A DNA stretch of 8,084 nt from Actinomycetota bacterium (lineage in GTDB: Bacteria > Actinomycetota > Actinomycetes > S36-B12 > UBA5976). The translations under genes and the position numbers were made by a program. Under the pieces are notes generated by a model. It was not told the origin of the DNA. It saw nothing but the letters and a program-made list of their open reading frames with translations, and made no database searches. Positions 6,901-8,084 of the stretch are shown here, piece by piece. The DNA is taken from positions 1 through 8,084 of the forward strand of contig CANBWF010000059.1 of assembly GCA_947373075.1 (NCBI GenBank), given 5' to 3'. The stretch's first letter is position 1, and each line of letters begins with the position of its first letter.

Positions 6901-7234
6901 GTGGACTACTGAGGACGACAAACTTGTCACCTTAGCTCGTGGTGCCAGAGCGCGTGTGAGTGCCGAAAGTGGCGCAGCACTTCGCGATACCACTGGGCGC
7001 ACTTACTCAGGCACAAATGTGAATCGTGGGCCGTTAGCGGTTACTGCAATTGAGTTGGTTGTTGCGCAGGCGATTTCTTCTGGGTCAACCGGAATCGAAG
7101 CGGTTGTTGTCGTGGCTGATGATGTTTTGGTAACTACCAAAGATGTAGATGTGGTTGAGGCAGCGGGTGGCGTTGGGATTCCTGTGCACGTTGTTGATAA
7201 CGCTGGCGCATTGTTGCGGACTCTTTATTCATGA
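6893..7234 (+). CDS. Cytidine-deaminase-like protein lacking zinc ligands (probable pseudoenzyme)
   Basis: A 113-residue protein related in fold pattern to cytidine deaminase. LARGARARVSAESGAALRDTTGRTYSGTNVN (about 14-44) matches the substrate-binding beginning of the Cdd family (A...S..P.GAA....G....G.NVEN). The region expected to carry the catalytic (C/H)AE instead reads AVTAIELVVAQA (49-60), with Thr and Ile at the ligand and proton-shuttle positions. The later PCxxC segment is replaced by TTKDVDVVEAAGG. The protein contains no cysteine and a single histidine (His99), so the zinc site cannot form. Deamination is therefore not expected; a binding or structural role is possible but unknown. 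Similar small deaminase-like genes sit next to era in other actinobacteria (from memory), which argues for a kept function. It overlaps CNNM by 8 nt and era by 4 nt. Confidence 0.82.
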   Translation: MSEWTTEDDKLVTLARGARARVSAESGAALRDTTGRTYSGTNVNRGPLAVTAIELVVAQAISSGSTGIEAVVVVADDVLVTTKDVDVVEAAGGVGIPVHVVDNAGALLRTLYS

Positions 7235-8084
7235 GTGAGTTTCGCAGTGGTTTTGCCTGCTTCGTTGGTCGACCAAATGTTGGCAAGTCCACACTTACTA
7301 ATGCGATTGTGGGACAAAAGGTTGCGATTACCTCGGATAAACCACAGACCACACGTCATGTAATTCGTGGCATTGTGCATCGCGCGGATGCTCAACTTGT
7401 ATTAGTGGATACTCCTGGTGTGCATCGCCCACGTACTTTGTTGGGTGAACGCCTAAATGCCTTGGTATCCGATACTTGGTCGGAAGTAGACGTAGTTGCT
7501 ATGTGTTTTCCAGCCGATGAACCTATTGGTCCAGGCGACCTATTCATCGCCACCGAGTTGGCAAGCGTTCCACGAGTTAAAAAATTTGCAGTAATTACAA
7601 AAACAGATCGCGCCACAAAACAGCAGATTGGCGAACAGTTACTCGCTGTTTCCGAACTTGGGGCAAAGCTTGGTATTGATTGGGTACATGTAGTTCCGGT
7701 GAGCGCAGTTGCAAATGACCAAGTCACGCTGCTTTGCGACCTACTTGTCGAGCAATTGCCTGCGGGTGAGGCGCTTTATCCTGATGGTGAATTAACTGAC
7801 GAACCAGAGCGGGTAATGATCGCTGAATTCGTCCGTGAGGCTGCTCTTGATGGTGTGCGCGATGAATTGCCACACTCGATCGCAGTAGTGGTTGAAGATA
7901 TGGAATTACGCGAAGGTCGCTCAGCCGACAAGCCACTGATGGATGTCTATGTCCACATTTATGTTGAGCGTGAGAGCCAAAAACATATTGTGATTGGCAA
8001 GGGCGGAAGTCGACTTAAGGAAGTTGGCATCACCGCACGTGAATCCATCAGCAAATTGTTAGGTGTTCAAGTTCATCTAGATAT
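7231..8084 (+). CDS. era: GTPase Era, 3'-truncated by the window edge
   Basis: Frame open from ATG 7231 to the right edge, giving 284 complete codons; Era is usually near 300, so only a short tail is missing. The Era-type GTPase domain shows G1 GRPNVGKST (13-21), the G2 region KPQTTRH, G3 DTPG (60-63), G4 as TKTD (123-126) instead of NKxD, and G5 VSA (in VPVSAVAND). The C-terminal KH domain carries GKGG (256-259) within the block IVIGKGGSRLKEVGI. Era binds the 3' end of 16S rRNA and guides late 30S subunit assembly, so it belongs functionally with ybeY and rsmE upstream. The start overlaps the preceding stop by 4 nt (ATGA), with only a weak GCGGA upstream, so translation is probably coupled. 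Identity is secure. Confidence 0.96.
   Translation, partial: MSEFRSGFACFVGRPNVGKSTLTNAIVGQKVAITSDKPQTTRHVIRGIVHRADAQLVLVDTPGVHRPRTLLGERLNALVSDTWSEVDVVAMCFPADEPIGPGDLFIATELASVPRVKKFAVITKTDRATKQQIGEQLLAVSELGAKLGIDWVHVVPVSAVANDQVTLLCDLLVEQLPAGEALYPDGELTDEPERVMIAEFVREAALDGVRDELPHSIAVVVEDMELREGRSADKPLMDVYVHIYVERESQKHIVIGKGGSRLKEVGITARESISKLLGVQVHLD

Noticed and set aside
1..8084. Search for a new defence, mobile or secretion system, CRISPR array, tRNA or insertion sequence
   Set aside because: Every coding stretch belongs to a known housekeeping family, no direct repeat array or terminal inverted repeats were seen, and gaps are too short to hide another gene.

Overview
The window is a compact, single-strand (+) block of bacterial housekeeping genes from an actinobacterium. 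This assignment rests on gene order (hemW, hrcA, dnaJ, rsmE, HIT, phoH, ybeY, CNNM/CorC-type protein, cytidine-deaminase-like protein, era), which is the classical actinobacterial arrangement. It also rests on protein details: the DnaJ is of the type encoded beside hrcA, a small deaminase-like gene sits directly before era, and Era has a TKxD guanine-specificity motif. Base composition by eye is moderate (GC in the 40s percent), low for the phylum. Together with the very short gaps, this suggests a small-genome planktonic lineage (acI / Nanopelagicales-like); that placement is inference.

Layout. Bases 1-822 are the 3' part of hemW, whose N-terminal Fe-S motif lies outside the window. The only gap that looks like a control region, 823-869, holds a well-conserved CIRCE operator (834-860) overlapping the ribosome-binding site of hrcA. 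From 870 to the right edge the genes run without a gap over 27 nt: hrcA (870-1895), dnaJ (1888-3003), rsmE (3000-3743), HIT protein (3751-4098), phoH (4126-5136), ybeY (5138-5611), CNNM/CorC-type membrane protein (5608-6900), a deaminase-like pseudoenzyme (6893-7234), and era (7231 to beyond 8084). Five junctions overlap by 4 or 8 nt, so translational coupling is likely. No intrinsic terminator is visible, and no gene-free stretch reaches 300 bases.

How the genes fit together. HrcA should bind the CIRCE element and repress its own transcription until heat stress occupies the GroEL system. DnaJ is the co-chaperone co-expressed with it. The downstream genes centre on the ribosome: RsmE methylates 16S rRNA, YbeY and PhoH are linked to rRNA/RNA processing, and Era is the 30S-assembly GTPase.

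No new defence system, mobile element, CRISPR array or RNA gene is seen. The two most interesting points are the deaminase-like protein that has lost every zinc ligand and catalytic residue (it contains no cysteine), and the possibility that one CIRCE-controlled promoter places ribosome-maturation genes under heat-shock control. Otherwise this is an ordinary, well-conserved region.
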